Origin: Neospora caninum Liverpool
Lineage: Eukaryota; Apicomplexa; Conoidasida; Eucoccidiorida; Sarcocystidae
Assembly: GCF_000208865.1 (NCBI RefSeq)
Contig: NC_018398.1
Span: 2,170,001 to 2,234,000 of the forward strand
Length of the DNA stretch: 64,000 nucleotides
Reading direction: 5' to 3'
Part shown: positions 36,701 through 48,100 of the stretch, one piece after another
Layout of the letters: each line of letters starts with the position of its first letter
How positions within the stretch are numbered: position 1 is the first letter of the stretch
Position numbers and translations under genes: made by a program
The notes under the pieces: model-generated
What the model saw: the letters and a program-made list of their open reading frames with translations, nothing else
What the model was told of the DNA's origin: nothing
Databases searched by the model: none

Positions 36701-38173
36701 TCTCCAATGCGGTGGTTTCCCGTTGTCTTTCCTTTTCCTTCTTGCTCTCTTTCGCCATGCTCTCGGGAGTCGCCCGTCTCTCCGTGAACCTTTTCACTCT
36801 CGCGTCTTCTTGTGCCGCCGCTCTCCATGCAGAACCGCCTTCATGTCGCTGCCTTCCCCGGATAGCGGCTTCGGAGTCAAGGTCATGAACGCGGACATGA
36901 CGGAAATCTACTACTTGGGAATCATTGATTTTCTCACCCCCTACGACTGGAGACGCTATGGCCACACAGTCTACAAGCGGGTGAAAAGCTCCTTTAAGTG
37001 AGAGGCGTACACAGGATCCTTTTCTGTTGCGTCTTTGTCTGAACCACGACAGTTTCGTCCCGGATTCTGTCTCCATGTGAACCTATTGAGTCACGTTCTC
37101 GAAGTTTGAGAGTTTTCTTTACTCACGAGTTTTTTCAGACGTGGCATTTTCTCGGGAATGAGTATTCAAGAGGGGAGGGGGCGAGAGAGGGACGGGGAGA
37201 TCGAAGATCGACAGCCGTGGAATCCGAGATGCCTTGGCAAGGCCTTTATGGCTGCTGTGGACGTGTGAGGGGAAAAACCCGGTTTGTGTGTCTTTCTCCC
37301 CTTTTCCTCTGAAGTACCCACGAATGCCTGCTTCGATGTCAGACGCATTGGCCTCTTCGTCACGTGGGGAGAAGATACGTTTCCACATGACGCCTCCCGG
37401 GGCATCCAGTTTCCCCTGTTCTTTTTCGGCCTCTGTGCGCGCATGATTTTTTGTCTCTCCTTTTATTCTTCACATGTAAGCTGCCATGTGTGCCAGCCTA
37501 CTTTTATTATCTATATTTCCATTCGTATATGTTCAATAGATATGGATATATACATGTATATATTAGATTTGTCTGGTGCCGTGTGTGTATCTTTCTGTTG
37601 CTTTCCTTCTCCAGGTGTGAGTTTGGTGAGATTTCGCCAATGCCTCCAGCGTATTATTCTCGGCGGCAGCAGGCGTTTCTTCGCGATCACGTCGTTCAGG
37701 TCGTGCACCGCGAAAACTCTTCACCGGAGGCGCCGACGACGATCGAGCGGGTGAATTTGCGCATGCCTCGTCGAACGCTCATTCGCCTGTTGAAGTCCCG
37801 CGAGCGGGAATTCAAAGGCAAAGGCGCCTTCGACTACGAAAAGGAGGGCCGCCTGGACGACGCTGTCGCGGCTGCAGAAGCCGGCGGCTTTTGTGCGCAG
37901 GGACAGGAGAGCGACAGGTGGCGGCGATTGTCGACGCGCAGACGCCGCGACTCGCAACACCGAGGCGGGAGAAGGCAAAAGAAAGAGGCGCAGCGCGAAG
38001 CGTCTTCTCCGTGTGGGGTGAACGAGGCCGCCGAGGCGACACACGGCGGTGAGACGCGAGTGCAGGCACCGGGTGCAAAGGAAGACGCACATCCTCCCGA
38101 GGCTGACGAGAGGCGAAAGAAAGAGTGCAGACGCTCGACTTTCTACAACCTCTACAATTTAGTCAAGTTGTAG
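23480..38173 (+). CDS. Phosphatidylinositol-4-phosphate 5-kinase (PIPK family)
   Basis: Transfers phosphate from ATP to PI4P to make PI(4,5)P2, normally at the plasma membrane. Exons: 23480-24173, 24957-25044, 25534-25596, 25781-25883, 26373-27086, 27423-28493, 28768-28902, 29276-29431, 30051-30196, 30676-31599, 32276-32355, 32765-32869, 33406-33544, 34353-34487, 35087-36139, 36833-36997, 37615-38173; 6,330 nt, about 2,109 residues. Kinase signatures: ALTFAMMLGLQ (about 927), KSGQFFLFSHDGKYLIKTI with the ATP-binding Lys near 1045, DLKGST (1406-1411), DYSLLVG (from 1463), YYLGIIDFLTPYD (about 1896) and an activation-loop-like PMPPAYYSRR. It is about four times longer than typical PIP5Ks. The extra length is a roughly 910-residue N-terminal region and at least two big inserts within the kinase domain. 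ATG 23480 is the first in-frame Met. A PI5P 4-kinase is possible; plant-like motifs favour PIP5K. Confidence 0.9.
24571..24708 (-). pseudogene. cob: Nuclear mitochondrial DNA fragment: cytochrome b (cob)
   Basis: Read on the minus strand, 46 codons are open and match the N-terminal part of apicomplexan cytochrome b: FGFLVAMTFVLQIITGITL, then AFRYTSEASCAFA, then VREVAAGWE. The fragment is AT-rich compared with its flanks and ends abruptly on both sides in unrelated GC-richer DNA. It lies in intron 1 (24174-24956) of the PIP kinase gene, antisense to it. It has no start context or remaining cob sequence, so it is not functional. Toxoplasma nuclear genomes are known to carry many such cob/cox1 insertions. 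A few residues differ from what I recall of the T. gondii organellar gene. Confidence 0.9.
28552..28566 (+). repeat. G15 homopolymer, intron 6 of the PIP kinase gene
   Basis: Fifteen consecutive G residues shortly after the GTACGT donor at 28494. Run length may be uncertain. Confidence 0.85.
28768..30750 (+). other. PIPK catalytic domain, N-lobe (spliced)
   Basis: Exons 28768-28902, 29276-29431, 30051-30196 and the start of 30676-31599 join to SPFYALTFAMMLGLQMSSE, then FCVFEDIAPDTFECARELAG, then DYRSSMCRTDFSFIEFES, then the ATP-binding KSGQFFLFSHDGKYLIKTI, then EVKQVLKILPAYIDHLL. These are the usual PIPK blocks (mMLGi..s; f.f.dyaP.vFr.lR; SkSGs.F....D..f.iKTi; L..yy.h). Junctions fall inside motifs and restore them. 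Confidence 0.9.
30770..31599 (+). other. Acidic, Ser/Glu-rich insert inside the PIP kinase domain
   Basis: After LLTRLFGLHRVEIYKRYDLV the reading frame runs through about 275 residues of Ser/Glu/Gly/Ala-rich sequence before the kinase resumes at CAYFAVI in exon 32276-32355. In ordinary PIP5Ks these blocks are only a few residues apart. The insert is probably a disordered loop on the N-lobe. Confidence 0.8.
32276..33544 (+). other. PIPK catalytic domain, DLKGST and DYSLLVG blocks
   Basis: Three exons (32276-32355, 32765-32869, 33406-33544) join to TCAYFAVIGTAFDPFLGLHE, AYDLKGSTVSRRA and DWLEAGRRLDL...DCEFLETISVFDYSLLVGVH. The Asp of DYSLLVG corresponds to the catalytic aspartate of this family. 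Confidence 0.92.
33716..33850. repeat. (ATAC)n / (ATATAC)n array, intron 13
   Basis: About 16 copies of ATAC followed by degenerate ATATAC and TA units lie in the intron 33545-34352. Because the unit is 4 bases, open frames of Tyr-Ile-His type appear on both strands; they are artefacts. Confidence 0.9.
34353..36139 (+). other. Large Ser/Pro-rich insert before the PIPK metal-binding motif (spliced)
   Basis: Exons 34353-34487 and 35087-36139 encode about 395 residues of Ser/Pro/Ala/Arg-rich sequence between DYSLLVG and YYLGIIDFL. Many PIPKs also have a disordered insert here, but usually 30-100 residues long. The short block MKSSMGPLRQYTKIQQHS is more conserved-looking than the rest. Confidence 0.8.
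34699..34721. repeat. (GCAT)n run, intron 14
   Basis: Perfect GCATGCATGCAT-type run in the intron 34488-35086, a cluster of the self-complementary TGCATGCA word common in Toxoplasma non-coding DNA. Confidence 0.85.
36833..38173 (+). other. PIPK C-terminal block and activation loop (spliced)
   Basis: Exon 36833-36997 supplies KVMNADMTEIYYLGIIDFLT and PYDWRRYGHTVYKRVKSSFK. Exon 37615-38173 supplies FGEISPMPPAYYSRRQQAFL followed by a basic, low-complexity tail ending YNLYNLVKL-stop. The IID aspartate is the metal-binding residue of the family. The SPMPP..Y..R stretch occupies the position of the substrate-selecting activation loop. Confidence 0.88.
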
Positions 38174-41100
38174 ACCGTACAGACCGATCCCGTGTCTGAC
38201 GCGAACGCGGGATCAGAACAAACAATAGACTTGAACAGGCGAGGAAGCCGGACGCGTCGAGCGGCATACAGTGCCGTCTGGTGGACGGTCGCTCTTTGAC
38301 AGGACTTCACGCGCCTGTTTCTCCAGTCCGAAGCTGGCACCGATATCGTACAGAATGTGTATGTGTGCCTGCGCATGCGACCTTGTACAATTATATTCCG
38401 TTTGGGTTCAGATTGGCGACGTTTCTTTGTATCTCGACTCACGGGTGCACGAATGGACGCCCAAATTCCGAAAAATTGTGAACAGCTAATGCAATTTTGA
38501 AAGCAGTCGCGTTTGTCTTGCCTCGAGCGCCAGGAGGGGAGATTGTCTCGTTTCACCGCGGCACTGTTTTTGACGTTTGTTTTTTTCCTTGTGTGAGGCA
38601 TCAGTCGCCTCCCCCCCCCCCTCCCCCCCGGCGGAGTGTGGAGCCTGATAACAGTTTCTCGTTCTCTCCCCCAGGCACGACCGCGGATGGGCCTCAGAGC
38701 CTCGCCGCCGATGGCCGCCCCTGTCCGGCCATTTACTTGTAAATGCACATGTGTTCCCGCACACGCATAGCGCTAGGTAAATCGGCACTTCCTGCATCTG
38801 TGTGTGTGTGTGGGAGCACGGGGATCTGTCGCGGCTCGCCCCCCGACCTGCGCAGTGCTCAGGCGCTCGATATACGCAGGCCCAGACCTGCATACGCAGG
38901 AGTGAGCTTGGCTTTCGGAGGGATTTTTGGGTTGTGATGGGGCTTCCCGGAGAGGTCGGCCGCACGACGTGGAGGGAAACGTCTGACCTGAAAGCAGGCA
39001 GCGCCTCTCGAAGCAGCTGGAGAGGCGAGGAAAGAAGCGCAAAGTGACGAAGCGGGCGGCAGTGTTCTGCGGTGACAGGCTGCGAGGCTTGCCGGAGACG
39101 CTCGAGCGTCGAGCGCAAACAGATATCGAGTAGAGCCCTTACGTGTAAGATATGCGAGAAATCCGGTGAGGGGGTTTTCCCGGAGATGGCGTGAGTTGCG
39201 GCGAAACACCAGAGGGAAACAGAAAACGGCCACAGTGGGGGAATGCGAAAGAGACGCAGAGACGCGGCAGAAAGCAAAAACACTGTTCAGGTTGTGCGGA
39301 GCAAGCAGGCCAACAACACCAAGTTCACATCGAGCCCCACGTTGCGTCAGCGAGAAAGCAAACAACTCGATTGCTTGACTCCAAGTCTCCCGACTTCCTG
39401 CGAGGGGTGTTCATGGGGGCTGCATGAATTTCCTCAAGCAGACTCAAGCTGGCTTCTTCGTGGTGCAGTTGTGTGCCTCTCGGGTGCTACGTCTTTTGAA
39501 TCGATGCCCATACGCCCAGCTCGACGCCTCATCGTCTCGCTCCTTCAGCCGCAACAAGGTGCTCTTCTCTGTGACTCTCCGCAACTGAGGACGTGGGCCC
39601 TGCGGACGTATGTACACATGCATGTATCCGTATAAGGATACACCTGTAGAAGAAGCTCTACCAAGCCGTATCTACGTTGATCGACACGTCGAAACATATA
39701 TATGCGGCCTACAAGCATACAACGCCTTTTGCCTCTGGTGATTCACCTCCCCAGCGACGGAAGCATGCATTTTGTCTTTTCTTTACACACGCACGTTCCT
39801 TCGTGCCTCGCCGGTACCAACATTTAGCGTTTTTGTAGGCACCTCGGCACACTACAAATATATACATATGTAGATATGAACATGTGTGTAGGTATTTGTG
39901 CAAGGTGTGTACCGTGTCTCCAGTAGGCGTATCCGGCATAGATGCACAGCAGCCTGTTCAGACCATCTGTGATGTTCTCTGGACCTGTGACTGTGCATAT
40001 GAAGTGGGCGTGTGCTGGCGAGACTGTCTCTGGTTTCCGTCTATCTATACAAATGCATACGGCTTGTATGCATACACAATGCAGACGTAATGTCAACTAT
40101 CCACGGTGTGTCCCTTGTGGACAGTTTGCGTCGTTTCGCAGTCTGCGCAGTCCGTAAACACCACACGCTGTCCACGAATTGGTTCGACGTATCCTGTGGC
40201 ATATTCTTGACTCCTTGGGAAATACATGCGTGTTGCTGTCGTGTGAGGCGTCAAGGCTGTTTGTGTGTGCGTATATAGTTAGGCCAGTTTGTGTCTGTAG
40301 GAACCCGGTTGTCGTAGGTGTGTGTAGATACGTATTTTTATATGCGGGCTATACACTGTCAGGCGTGTATACATGTGTGGGCCGTTCGTCCACGAGGACG
40401 GCAAGGGCAATCAAGAGAAGATGCCTCTTGTCCGTGTCCCCGTCGTGGAGCCGCTTTGTATGCAACGCGGGCAACGCAAGGTCCGGAGAGATTGCCAGTG
40501 GAGACGCTAGCCACTGCAGTTTTCGCACTATTTTTCGACGGTCCCCTTTGCAAAATGTGCAACTCTGCATGTGTCCATTGAGTTCTTCCCGACTGTGTGT
40601 GCCCGTCCTGTTTCTGTCACCGTTTGGCACTGCAGCCTCATAGGCTGCATTCCGCTTCTCACTACCGTGTGCTCCGAATCAAGTTTAGGAAACCGTTGTT
40701 GTCCGCGGTCTTGTCAATCGTATCTGTGGCAAGGCACTTTGCGATTCTCCTCGCCAGGGGAATCGGCGAGCAGGAGCGGCCTCCAGAGGCTGCAGGGTTA
40801 AGCATACAGCCACGCGACACACTTCCTCAGACCTTTTTTTTGGAGAGCTTGGTAACCCCGCGTCTCCAGTCACGAGGGGCGAGGAGACGACCGCGAGAGA
40901 GACGGGCGCAGCGGATCCTTTTCCTCTCACGCTGCCGCCGTTTAGGAGCCGGCAGGTTGCACACGCGCAGGCCAGAGGATCTGCATAGAAAGTTCGCGGT
41001 GGTTGTAGCCTTTTCGCGCGCAGTCACGGCCTGGGCTACGGCAGAGATGGGCACTCGAGAAGTGACCAGCGGGCGGGCCGGTTTTGTTCAGCTACACGCC

Positions 41101-42189
41101 ACAGTCTAGGTACTAGCAGCAAAGCATGACGTTGTCACGTGTCCCCACCTGCAGGGCGGCGAACACAGCAGAGATGCGAGCGCGAGAATACAGGCGAGTT
41201 TAGGTGCGGTTCGTGTTGATGGGAAAACCTTGAGTGGCGGCGCGCACGCAGGAGCAGCGAGGCGTGTAGCGAACAACGAGGTCGAGGAACAACGCTAGAT
41301 AGCTGGACACGGCTTCATCCTCGCGTGTCGACTGCATGCACGCATGAAGATGCTACATGCACGCATGAAGATGCTACATGCACGCATGAAGATGCTACAT
41401 GCACGCATGAAGATGCTACATGCACGCATGAAGATGCTACATGCAGTCACTCCATCGTGCCGAGGTTTCCGTCCTGGCGCGACAAGTCCCTTGCTTGCAG
41501 CACAAGGCAGTCAACATGCAACGTAGCCTCGAGTGAGCCGGGGGAATTGTAGCAGCCGTGCTACGTGGCTGAGGGTCGAGCTGCCGTCGGCGTGGATTTG
41601 CGCGTTCCTGTGGATCCTGATTCCAAGGTTTTGTTTCGCTGGCCCTTTGCATCCCTCGGCGCTTTTGCGGGGTTGACTGGCCGTGCGCTCCCCCTCTCCT
41701 GTTCACTGTTGCCTCTTGGTTCCTTCCTCGCACGCATCTTTTCTACAAGAGAGGCAGACTCTGCTTAACTTTCGTCTCGTCCTCCCCCATCCGGCCTTCT
41801 GACCGCACCGGAGAGAAGTAGCGCTGTCTGTGGCCATAGAGAACTTCCGGCTCAATGTGGGCTCCTAAAACAAATGCAGAAAATATTCGGACTGGCAGCT
41901 TCCCCCACCGACGACATAGTGTTTTTCCATTTCTTGTGGAAATCGAGAAATTCACAGGGACTATAGAGATTGAGTTTTCACCACAAAGTCGCACATACAA
42001 AAGTAGGCAAGTGGTAATCTGCTGACTAGGTTCAAGATGCAGATGCTCATACACTACACATAGATATTTACATGCTTACGTATATACATGCATAGTTGAA
42101 TACAGTGGCAGGTCGCGACAAAGACCTACACGTCTCTCGTTACATAGCTATCTCAATATATATGTGTAAGTATATGTGTAACCAATGGT
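38174..42189. other. Convergent intergenic region
   Basis: About 4 kb between the stop codons of the PIP kinase gene (+) and the CFAP44 gene (-). It must hold both 3' UTRs. I find no exon chain or known family. Open frames (for example about 38486-39283 on the minus strand) are Arg/Ser/Pro-rich with no recognisable motif. C-rich runs occur near 38612 and the only striking structure is the 21-bp array at 41341. Confidence 0.55.
41341..41445. repeat. Perfect 21-bp tandem repeat, five copies
   Basis: Five identical copies of CGCATGAAGATGCTACATGCA run without a mismatch from 41341 to 41445, led in by a partial TGCA. The unit contains ATGCA/TGCAT words. Because 21 is a multiple of three it creates a short open frame with a Thr-His-Glu-Asp-Ala heptad, but no start, splice or family context supports coding. 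It lies between the two convergent 3' ends. Confidence 0.95.
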
Positions 42190-45100
42190 CTAGCAATAGT
42201 GCTCGGAGAGTTTCTTAGCGTTGCTCTTATTGTAACTTGAGGTACCGCTATTTGTCTGGTTTCTTGGCTCTCTACCTTTGAGTTTAAAGAGCTCGATTTC
42301 TTTTTTCAGCGTCTCAATTTCCTTCTCCTGTAGCTTCAGCACCTCCTTGAGTTTCTCCACCGTTCGTGTTCTCTGCGCGTCGGCAAGGCCGTCTTTATTC
42401 AGCTGTGTGCAGACGAAGGCCGGAAAAAGGCACCGCAGGCGAGGCCCCAGAGACTCGCGTGGGCTGGCAAGTGGTGAACAGCCCACAACTTTGAAGAAAA
42501 AACTGAAACGCCTCCAGAGGACGAAACACCGAGGGCAAGGAACTTCTCCGCTCATGTGAAACCGGTTTCCGACTCGCCTGCGTGGCGGTCCCAGGGAGAA
42601 GAAACGACGCAACGAGGGAGAAAAACACGAGAGAGAAGTTGGACAACAACGGCGCGGGGTTCGTGGAGAATGCGGGGGGGGAAAGAAAGCGGAGAAGAAG
42701 CAAAAGCCGGAAGAAGTCGTCCGAGGCGCCTACTAGCAGCGCGATACGCCCCGAGTCATCTTGGACAGGCTGTGCCCCAACTCACAAGGGTACGGATAGA
42801 GACGCTTGCCTCTCTATCACTCGCAAGACCGTTTCGCATCCATTTTGCTCACGCAAAAACGTGCATATTCGAATCCATACGTCTCCATACAGCTATATAG
42901 AGGGACTTCTGTATCTGCAAAACCAGAGTTTCTTGCGGCTCTAGCAGTTCGAAAGGCCTGTCGCTAATTCACTGTATACATGAATGTACGCATGCACCTA
43001 CATCTGAGTATGTAAGCGAATGAATATTTATATGCCTTCCTTAAATTTGCTCCTTTTCATATGTGGCAAAGCGGGGCAGTTTGCATGCACTTTCTCTTTC
43101 TAGCATACGTGCACATGGACACTAACCGTACCGCCTCCAAAGGGAGAGCGACAGGTAGATGCGCCGAGTGCCGTGAACCAACCAATATCCGCACCTCATA
43201 CAAGTTACATAAATATACATATATATGTATATATATACATGTACATACATGTATCTATAACCGTATATAAGTCTATGCTAACGTGTAGGTAGAGATGCAG
43301 AAAAAAGTATGCAAGATTTTCTTCAGACATGCCCTTACAGAGGTCGCTGTTGTGCCACCGTCGTTATCGAGAGTTTGCCGGAGAAGGATGTCGGATTCCT
43401 TCAGGCTGGCCACAGTTCGCAGCAGCTGGGTATTTTGCTGAAGAAGAGCCGACCGAGTGGTTGAGAGCTCTTCCACCGTTCTGCGCCTCTCAGCAATGAT
43501 CTGATAGCGAAGAAGTTAGAGGATAACATCTGCCCGAATGTCGCACGAGCCGTGGCCTTTTTTGACTCTGCTCTCCTGTTGGTGGCTCTCGGTGCATGCG
43601 ACAACCGTCTGCGGCTCTTTGCTGCAAGGCTAGTTTCAGCAGTCGATTTGCATCGAACGCCGAATCTTTGCTTAATAACTCATAACACGAACAACGTCCA
43701 TGAACGCCTTGATCACGTTCTCATACTCCAAACACACACACCCTCCTTTCTACATACACACGGCCAAACGAACAAAGATACCTATATATATATATATATA
43801 TACATACATAGATATGAGTGGACCTGCGGTAGGTCTCATCGTTTCCTGTCTCCTGCTGTGTCTCTGCTTTATGGTGGGGTCATGTGCGGAGAACCTCGAT
43901 ATAAACCGTGAACAATTAATTGCGATGCCGTCCACGGAGGCCCACAGACAGCCTCAACTGCTGAGACCTGACCAGCCGCAAGAGATTCTAACGGAAAGGA
44001 GGCGGCAGCCTCTCCCCTGGTCCTTCATACGCATTCGAGGCACGCATGCGACCGCCTTCTCGGTACGTGCGCACGTCAAGTCACCGACGAACACCGCTTC
44101 AGATCTCTCTCTCTGTGGAAGCGTTTTCGGTTCTGCGACGGAGACACGCCCTGTACCTGGGACTCAAGAGATGCAGCTGCTCGGTCTGCTTGGTTATCTC
44201 GGTTCCTTTTTCGCTCTTTCTCGACAGCCACAGCTGCGGCCGCCTGCTCCAGTTGCTCGATAGACACCCCCTCACCGAAGCGAAGGAGCTGCATATCTTT
44301 AAATTTCTGGTTCAGTCGCTCAATGACCTTCATCGTCTGCCGATGAGAAACCAGCCACACGAGCTCTCGCGTGCAACGTGTGGAAAATTCAGCAAGGCAA
44401 AAAAGCGTGTGGGCAAACAGTAAGTACGCCGAAGACACCGCACAACCGAAGCCGGCCGCATTGTCCCTCCCGCGCTGCCCAAGCCGATGCCAAGCGCGAA
44501 CCAAATCCAGGTTCCCTTTTCTTTCCAGACACACGTAGAAAAGAGACTTGCGGGCCAACACAGTTCGAGATGTGAAAAGGCCCTTCAAAGGCTGACACAT
44601 GCACACGCAATCACTTACCAGTATGTGAACGCTGTGATGAATACCCTGATGAAAACCTGGAGCTAGCATGAAGATGGGTAAGTCGGCGGTAAGCCCGCTA
44701 TATCTATATCTATATATATTTATATGATCATACAGCTGTGGATACATACATGGATACACACATCTATTTATATCCATATATATATATATATATATATATG
44801 TTTCGAAAGAGGAGAGGAAGAGAAACATTAACGTGGACGTCACACGGACAGTCTTATTCGTGCGCATATATGGGGACCCGCCATTTCCGTTACCTGCTTC
44901 TTTCCTCTCTGAGAGACAGCAAAGCTGCGGGTGAGATCCCGGTACTCCGCCCGAGCTGCCTCCGTTTCGACGCGGAGGTCTTTGATCCTGAAGCGGGCAC
45001 GAAGATAACTCGCCAAGCCAGGTGTCTACCTTGCGTAACGCAAGAAAGGCACAGTGAAGGCTCACAGCCCGCTGGGGGCCCTCCCGCGTGTCCCTAACCG

Positions 45101-48100
45101 TGATGAATTCGATCTGCTTTTGGCTCTCATGCCTTTTGACGTGTGCGGCGGAGGCAGAGGCACAAAACGAGGAGCACCCCTAGCCGCGCTAAGACCAGCA
45201 GAGGCAAAAACGCTGGCAGGGGGGAGCGCGCTCCGATGTTGGGGTGCACAGAGAGACGAGTCTCTCCTAGACTTCGACGTGGACAGCAGCACATCCGGGC
45301 GAAACCAAGGAAGGTGGTTCAACTCCCGAGCCTCATGTACCACCTTAGGCAGGAAAGAAGAGTCACAACTCAAACCCAACAACCTGAAGGAGGCGCTAAA
45401 TTGCGCGCGACGCACGTTTGTGGATGTCTCCCCTTCCTCTTACTGCCACTGGCGAGCTCACCTCTGGTACAGCCTCCCGAACGCAGAGCGCGTGAAAACC
45501 ACCTCTTTCTTCAAATCTGGAGGCAGCCGAACGCGAGGCGGGCCAGAATTTCCGTGCTCCGGCGAGTCGTCAGTGTACAGACACTCGATCTGGGTAAAAA
45601 GCACACCCGCGGAAGTCGACGTTGCAGTGCAACAACACTTCGCGCCTCAACTGGGGTAAAAGGCAGAAAAAGAAAAGAGGGGACCAAAAGAATTTCGGAG
45701 CATTCCGCTCTAAAAACTTGCTGCACGGACTGCTGCATCTCTGCCACATGACAAGGGAGTTTTCGCGTTTCTTCCGTCCCCCTGCCGCGGGACTTTGACA
45801 CAAATATGTGTCGTCGAGCCGCTGGCCGCGACCAAGGGCGCCCATATGAAGATGACGAGGTTCTCAGTCGAGATGTGTCTCTCCTAACTCAACCGGAGTG
45901 CATCTAGGGGAATGAAGAATGCTTTGCCCCTCATACAAACAGATATATATATATATATATATATAGGCGCCGATGGAACACGGCTCAACGAGCGGAACTC
46001 GCCTCTACCCAAGACAGTGGCATCGCAGAGACGTGTGGAGAAATGCGAGGTCGCTGGGAAGAGAGAGTCGTTCGAGCTGTCTTGAAAGTTCTGCGACTCC
46101 GCCGCTCTCCGTGACCGGTCACCTGCGAGGCTGTCACGGGGACAATCTGTCGAATTTGATTTGCGCGCTGCTGCTTTTCCTTTTGGTATTTTTGGATGTC
46201 TTCGTCCGTCTGTTTCACGCGCTGGCCGTGCTGTTTCTCCAGTCCCGCTTGCTTGGCCTGCTCCTGCAAGAACGCGCAAAAAGGGAGAAAAACAGTCCAC
46301 GCGGAGGGCGTCAAGAGCGCCGCGCGAAGGCACCCGCCGAGAAGGCAGACACGTGAAGGGCCAAGACGGAAAACGAGAGAGAACGCGGGAGAGGCGAACT
46401 GGAGGCAGCGAGAGCGAGTTCACGCCTCCGCAGGATTCCCCGAGAGGCGCTCGCACCAAAGCCAGGCTCCTCGAGAGATCCCCTCGCCTCTCGGGGTTTC
46501 GATGTCTCTCGAGAGTGTGGACTTCCGACTTTCTTCAGCTCGTCGACCTCCTTCCTCAGCGCAGCCGCCTTCATCTCCGTCTCGAACTTGATATCCCTGA
46601 AGGCACGCATGGAGCGAAGTGGAAACAGGCACGCGCTCTGGCGGGGCGCAAAGACAGCGCATGGGCGTCACGTCACAAGGCGAGAATGGCCACGTTCGGC
46701 GACCAAACGTCGTGAAAGAGACATGCACTCGGGGCGGGCGCGGCTTGATTCGTCTCCAGCATTCCAAGCAACGCGCCGAGAAAGAGCCCGTCGCCAGAGG
46801 AGAAGGTTCGAGACGGCGCCACGGGAAGAAGGCGAGAACAGACGGCGCCACGGGAAGAAGGCGAGAACAAACAGCACACAGGAGATGAACCGAAAAGAGA
46901 ATCGCGACACGGACACGCAGACACGATGGGTTTGCGGGCGGTGGGCGATTAGGGGAGAGACGCTGGGCCACAAGAGCAACTCGACACCTAAAAGGAGTCC
47001 CCTGCCTTGCACAGAAAAGAAGGCGTGCGCTGAAGCAGAAATCGAAAAAAGGCGGGAATGAAAACGAGGCGAGGCCGAATCCACCTTGCTTCGAAAATTA
47101 AACGCGTCGATACCCAGCGGCACATCTCGAAAACGATCCTAAACCCTGAACGAGGTACGAGGAGAAGCCGAGGACTGAGAATGCACAGAAAGCGGAAGCT
47201 GAAGAGGCAGGGATTCCGCGAGAGAGTCTTTAGGCCAGGAAGGCAATGGACAGCAGAAAGACACAAAGGCCACTTACCGCAGCTCGAGCACGTTCTCGTA
47301 CAGCTGCATGTCACAGCCGGGAGGGGCTGCATCTTCTTCGAGATCATCCTCGTCGTCCTCCTCGTCTTCGTCGTCTGACCAAAACAGAAAGGGGAAGCGT
47401 CGTGCGCTCGCGTCTCTGCCCTTTCTCCGCGTTAAAGCGGTAGGCCTCGGGCTCCGGAGCCATACGCGCAGAATTTAGCAGGAAATGAAGCAGCGTTAGA
47501 CGTTGGCGCTGGTGCCCAAGCAGGCGAGACACCGTGGAGAGTTCGAGTAAAGTCGAGTCGCTTTGAATTTGCACGTGAGCAAGCACGGGACGGGACAAGT
47601 GCGAGGCGGATGCGTCGGGTTGCGGTCCCGTGGGAGCATCGGAAAAGGTGGGAAAACGTTTTCATCAACCGCGATTCCTCACCCAGCTGGCGAAGATCCT
47701 CGTCGTCGTCTTCCTCGTCCTCGTTCGCGTTCGCCGGGCGCCTCGCTTTCTTCACCTTGAAAGCGCATGGGAACGCACGCTCTCACACCGACGATGGGAC
47801 CAGTGGGACCAGCAGGCGAGGCGCGAAGGCGCGAAGGCGCGGCGAGGAACAGAAGCTCGCTACACTCCTTGCGGATCTACAAACGACCCCTTGGACGCGC
47901 AGCCACCTTTCCCCCCTTGTCGAAACGTAGAGTCAGTTCCTCGTCTTTTTTTCTCTCTTTTTTTGCGCTTTCCTCTTCTGCCATCCTGCTTTCTGGTCCT
48001 TCCCCCTCTCTGCCTCTCTTGCCTGTCTTGCCTGTCTCGCTTGCGGGGTGTATTCCTGCGCTTGAACTCACTTTCCGGTTGAAGAGTTGCAGAAGCTGTG

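Noticed and set aside
41325..41552. Thr-His-Glu-Asp-Ala-Thr-Cys repeat protein
   Set aside because: Only the 21-bp repeat is structured; the flanks are non-coding and there is no splice or promoter context.
45062..45415. 117-codon minus-strand frame between two CFAP44 exons
   Set aside because: Exons 45589-45462 and 44987-44894 join in phase and continue the family block (FGRLYQR then IKDLRVE), leaving this as intron.
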